Part shown: positions 61,762 to 64,000 of the stretch, piece after piece
Layout: each line of letters begins with the position of its first letter
How positions within the stretch are numbered: the stretch's first letter is position 1
Source of the DNA: Enterococcus silesiacus
GTDB lineage: Bacteria > Bacillota > Bacilli > Lactobacillales > Enterococcaceae
Direction: 5' to 3'
Length of the DNA stretch: 64,000 bases
Assembly: GCA_001465115.1 (NCBI GenBank)
Contig: CP013614.1
Location: forward strand, 1-64,000
Translations under genes and position numbers: made by a program
Notes under the pieces: model-generated
Database searches by the model: none
Told to the model about the DNA's origin: nothing
The model's input: the letters and a program-made list of their open reading frames with translations, nothing else

Positions 61762-61842
61762 ATGTTTTTTCTTTCAGATAAATTTGTGAAAAGAATCAGC
61801 TCCCGACAAATGAATGTGATGAAGCATTGTTGCGGAGCCTAA
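61762..61842 (+). CDS. Leader peptide of the ABC-F gene, 26 residues
   Basis: ATG after AAGAAAGGTGATTAAG. The reading is MFFLSDKFVKRISSRQMNVM followed by KHCCGA and a stop. It is basic with a Cys pair at the end. It lies in a 430-nt leader that contains a 12-bp hairpin (61953-61983) and a terminator (61992-62041) before the ABC-F start. This layout matches known ribosome-mediated attenuation of antibiotic-resistance ABC-F genes, where a stalled ribosome on a short frame lets transcription pass. I do not recognise the peptide itself. Confidence 0.65.
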   Translation: MFFLSDKFVKRISSRQMNVMKHCCGA

Positions 61843-61952
61843 TAAAATGAACGCTTCATCGTTTGAGACGAATACTAAAATTTTTAGACTAGCAATTAGT
61901 CTTATTTTGTGTTGTTTTAACGATGGATCATGATTTTTTTATAGCGCTGATT

Positions 61953-61983
61953 AAAGGACAACGTGTTTCGTACGTTGTCCTTT
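61953..61983 (+). promoter_or_regulatory. Leader hairpin, 12-bp perfect stem
   Basis: AAAGGACAACGT pairs with ACGTTGTCCTTT around a 7-nt loop, with no T-run. It may be part of an antiterminator/terminator switch in the ABC-F leader. Confidence 0.5.
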
Positions 61984-61991
61984 GCTGATAT

Positions 61992-62041
61992 AAAACAAGG
62001 GATAAGATAGGAGAGCCTATTTGATCGCTTGTTTTTTGTTT
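61992..62041 (+). terminator. Candidate attenuator before the ABC-F gene
   Basis: AAAACAAG..AT..ATAGG pairs with CCTAT..AT..CTTGTTTT, with T-rich sequence after. It lies 124 nt before the ABC-F start and after the leader peptide, so it must be bypassed for expression. Confidence 0.6.
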
Positions 62042-62164
62042 TGATAAGATGCTCTTTCAACTAAAATGTACGGAACCGTTGTCAAAAGCAATTTAAATTG
62101 CGGAACAGACAAGCAAGCACTTAATACAATTTACAACAAAGAGAATAGAAAAGAGGAAGAAAAT

Positions 62165-63703
62165 ATGAGTTTATTAACAATCGAACATTTAACCCAACGT
62201 TTTGGGGAGAAAATTCTTTATGAAGATGCGTCGCTTCGTGTCAATAAAGGCGATCACATGGGATTAACAGGGCAAAACGGGGTAGGAAAATCAACCTTGG
62301 TCAAGATTCTGACAGGTGAAATTTTGGCCGATGATGGTAGCATCACTTGGCAAAACAATACGAAAATCGGTTACTTAGATCAATATGTGGAAGTGATTGG
62401 CAATAGTACGATTAACGAATTTTTACACCAAGCATACAAGCCATTATACGAAATTGAAGGAAAAATCAATGATTTATACACAGAATTTGGTGAGATTGGC
62501 GAAGCTAAATTATTAGAGCGAGCGGGGAACTTGCAAACACAACTAGATGAAAGTGATTTTTATCAAATCGATACGATCATCAATGACCTTGCCAACGGAC
62601 TTGGAATCGAAGCAATTGGCTTAGATCGACCAATGAATAATTTAAGTGGTGGACAGCGATCTAAAGTTATTTTGGCGAAACTACTTTTAGAAGAACCAGA
62701 TGTTTTATTATTAGACGAACCAACAAACTACTTGGATGACACTCATATTCAGTGGTTGATCAATTATTTAAATGATTTTGATGGAACCTTTATTTTAGTT
62801 TCTCACGATTATCACTTTTTAAATGCCGTAACGAATTGTATTTGTGATATTGAATTTGGTAAATTAACCAGATATACAGGTAATGTTGAGAAATCTTTTG
62901 CGCAAAAAGAACAAAACAAAGAAAGCTACTTAAAACAGTACCATGCCCAACAAGCGAAAATCGAAAAAGCGGAAGCTTATATTCGTAAATACAAAGCAGG
63001 AAACCGTGCAACGATGGCAAAAAGTCGTCAAAAGCAATTAGACCGAGTGGAACGCATGGCACCTCCAGGTAGCCTAGTGAAGCCACAAATTCAGTTTCCT
63101 TATCAGCCAATCGTCGCTAGCTTAGCCCTGATTACGGATGAATTAGTCATCGGGTACAACGAACCCTTACTAGCACCGATTAATTTATCGGTGCATAGCG
63201 GGGAAAAAGTAGCAATCAAAGGGTTTAACGGTATTGGTAAATCAACGTTGATCAAAACACTGACTGGTATTATTCAACCGATTAGTGGTGAATATCAATA
63301 TCCAGCCAACACTAAAATTGCTTATTTTTCTCAAGATTTGATCTGGGAAAATGATTACTTAACTCCGTTAGCTTATTTAAGTGATCGTTTCCCTAAAAAA
63401 ACAGTCAAAGAAATCCGCACCTATTTAGCCAAATGCGGATTACCTGATAAATTAGTAAATCAGCAACTGCGTTTATTAAGCGGAGGAGAGCAGACAAAAG
63501 TGAAGCTGAGTGAGCTGACGATGGATTCAAGTAATATTATTTTCTTAGATGAACCAACGAATCATATTGATGCAGCTGCAAAAGACAGTTTACGCCAAGC
63601 CATTCAACAATTTCAAGGAACGATCGTCATTGTTTCCCATGAAGAAGAGTTTTATACGGATATTACGGATCGTGTGATCAATATCGAAGATATGATACAA
63701 TAA
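62165..63703 (+). CDS. ABC-F family ATPase (ribosome-acting, two NBDs)
   Basis: Started at 62165 after AGAGGAAG; a longer frame upstream overlaps the leader and is unlikely. 512 residues with two ATPase domains, Walker A GQNGVGKST and GFNGIGKST, signatures LSGGQRSKV and LSGGEQTKV, and Walker B LLLDEPTNYLD and IFLDEPTNHID. The linker (AYIRKYKAGNRATMAKSRQKQLDR) is a positively charged helix that enters the ribosomal E site in this family. No membrane segments. It resembles the YbiT/YkpA branch, which need not give resistance. Confidence 0.92.
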   Translation: MSLLTIEHLTQRFGEKILYEDASLRVNKGDHMGLTGQNGVGKSTLVKILTGEILADDGSITWQNNTKIGYLDQYVEVIGNSTINEFLHQAYKPLYEIEGKINDLYTEFGEIGEAKLLERAGNLQTQLDESDFYQIDTIINDLANGLGIEAIGLDRPMNNLSGGQRSKVILAKLLLEEPDVLLLDEPTNYLDDTHIQWLINYLNDFDGTFILVSHDYHFLNAVTNCICDIEFGKLTRYTGNVEKSFAQKEQNKESYLKQYHAQQAKIEKAEAYIRKYKAGNRATMAKSRQKQLDRVERMAPPGSLVKPQIQFPYQPIVASLALITDELVIGYNEPLLAPINLSVHSGEKVAIKGFNGIGKSTLIKTLTGIIQPISGEYQYPANTKIAYFSQDLIWENDYLTPLAYLSDRFPKKTVKEIRTYLAKCGLPDKLVNQQLRLLSGGEQTKVKLSELTMDSSNIIFLDEPTNHIDAAAKDSLRQAIQQFQGTIVIVSHEEEFYTDITDRVINIEDMIQ

Positions 63704-63748
63704 AAAACTGCTGCTGACATTGAGTGAAATGTCAGCAGCAGTTTTTAT
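63704..63748. terminator. Bidirectional terminator
   Basis: AAAACTGCTGCTGACATT pairs with AATGTCAGCAGCAGTTTT around a short loop. It is shared by the ABC-F gene and the convergent lipoprotein gene. Confidence 0.9.
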
Positions 63749-64000
63749 TTATTTCATCAAGCCATCATGAATTTTATCTAAATTCCACTTCATCATAGCA
63801 TAATAGCTATCGCCATCTTCACCTTTTTTAGCAATAGAATCGGTAAAAATCGTACTGTAAATCGGTAGATCTGTTTCTTTTGACACGCGTTCCATACTAC
63901 GTTTGTCGACACTGGTTTCAACAAATAAGGAAGGCACTTTTGTTTTGTGGATTTGATCGATGATTTGTTTCATTTGATCTGGTGTTCCTTGGCTTTCGGT
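63749..64000 (-). CDS. Metal ABC transporter substrate-binding protein, C-terminal part (EfaA/PsaA-like)
   Basis: The frame runs past the right edge of the window: 83 residues are seen, beginning within [13 protein letters not shown]. The segment [20 protein letters not shown] and the ending [17 protein letters not shown] match the manganese/zinc-binding lipoprotein family (cluster A-I). The N-terminus with lipobox is outside. Partial by window edge, not broken. Confidence 0.88.
   Translation of the reverse strand, partial: TESQGTPDQMKQIIDQIHKTKVPSLFVETSVDKRSMERVSKETDLPIYSTIFTDSIAKKGEDGDSYYAMMKWNLDKIHDGLMK

Noticed and set aside
1..64000. CRISPR arrays, rRNA genes, prophage or integrase genes
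   Set aside because: None seen: no regularly spaced repeats, no rRNA sequence and no phage or recombinase protein other than the IS3 remnant.

Overview
The window is low-GC Gram-positive DNA, most likely Enterococcus or a close relative in the Lactobacillales. Evidence: a glmS ribozyme before glmS, tandem T-box leaders before a methionine transporter operon, rpoN, an intergenic repeat of the 'ctgggata-taactc' hairpin type, and strong GGAGG ribosome binding sites. No species name can be given from the sequence alone.

Layout. (1) 1-10.9 kb is ordinary chromosome: glmS with its ribozyme and NagR-like operator candidates; a two-component system with a Met-rich sensor and a divergent His/Met-rich secreted protein; an NlpC/P60 wall hydrolase; a tetR/ABC-transporter operon with three matching palindromes; and two small cytoplasmic proteins. 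(2) 11.0-12.2 kb holds a decayed IS3-family element, a long hairpin and a copy of the intergenic repeat. (3) 12.5-52.7 kb is a 40-kb all-plus-strand biosynthetic cluster. It has a near-consensus sigma-A promoter at its left end and a rho-independent terminator at its right end. (4) 52.9-64 kb returns to housekeeping DNA: tRNA-Arg, rpoN, an acetyltransferase, tRNA-Thr, a tandem T-box/met transporter operon, a Nudix hydrolase, an ABC-F gene with a leader peptide and attenuator, and the end of a metal-binding lipoprotein gene.

The cluster is the exciting part. A 5391-residue hybrid synthetase alternates peptide and polyketide modules: C-A-T / KS-AT-T / C-A-T / KS-(AT remnant)-T / C-A-T / terminal condensation-like domain. 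The next genes encode a fatty acyl-AMP ligase-ACP-KS protein, a free ACP, a discrete acyltransferase and a glutamate-semialdehyde-type aminotransferase. This is the parts list of the iturin/mycosubtilin beta-amino fatty acid starter unit, but split into separate proteins. A second set (3-hydroxyacyl dehydrogenase, ACP, FkbH, acyl dehydrogenase) matches the hydroxy/methoxymalonyl-ACP pathway. It lacks the O-methyltransferase but has its own electron-transfer flavoprotein pair. Two KS units have lost their in-line AT, so the single discrete AT must supply one or both. No ketoreductase, dehydratase, enoylreductase or in-line thioesterase is visible.

By inference the product is a beta-amino-acyl lipopeptide-polyketide with unreduced beta-keto units, one possibly alpha-hydroxylated. 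It would be released by an unusual route and exported by two paralogous MFS pumps and two ABC systems. I do not recognise it as a described compound.
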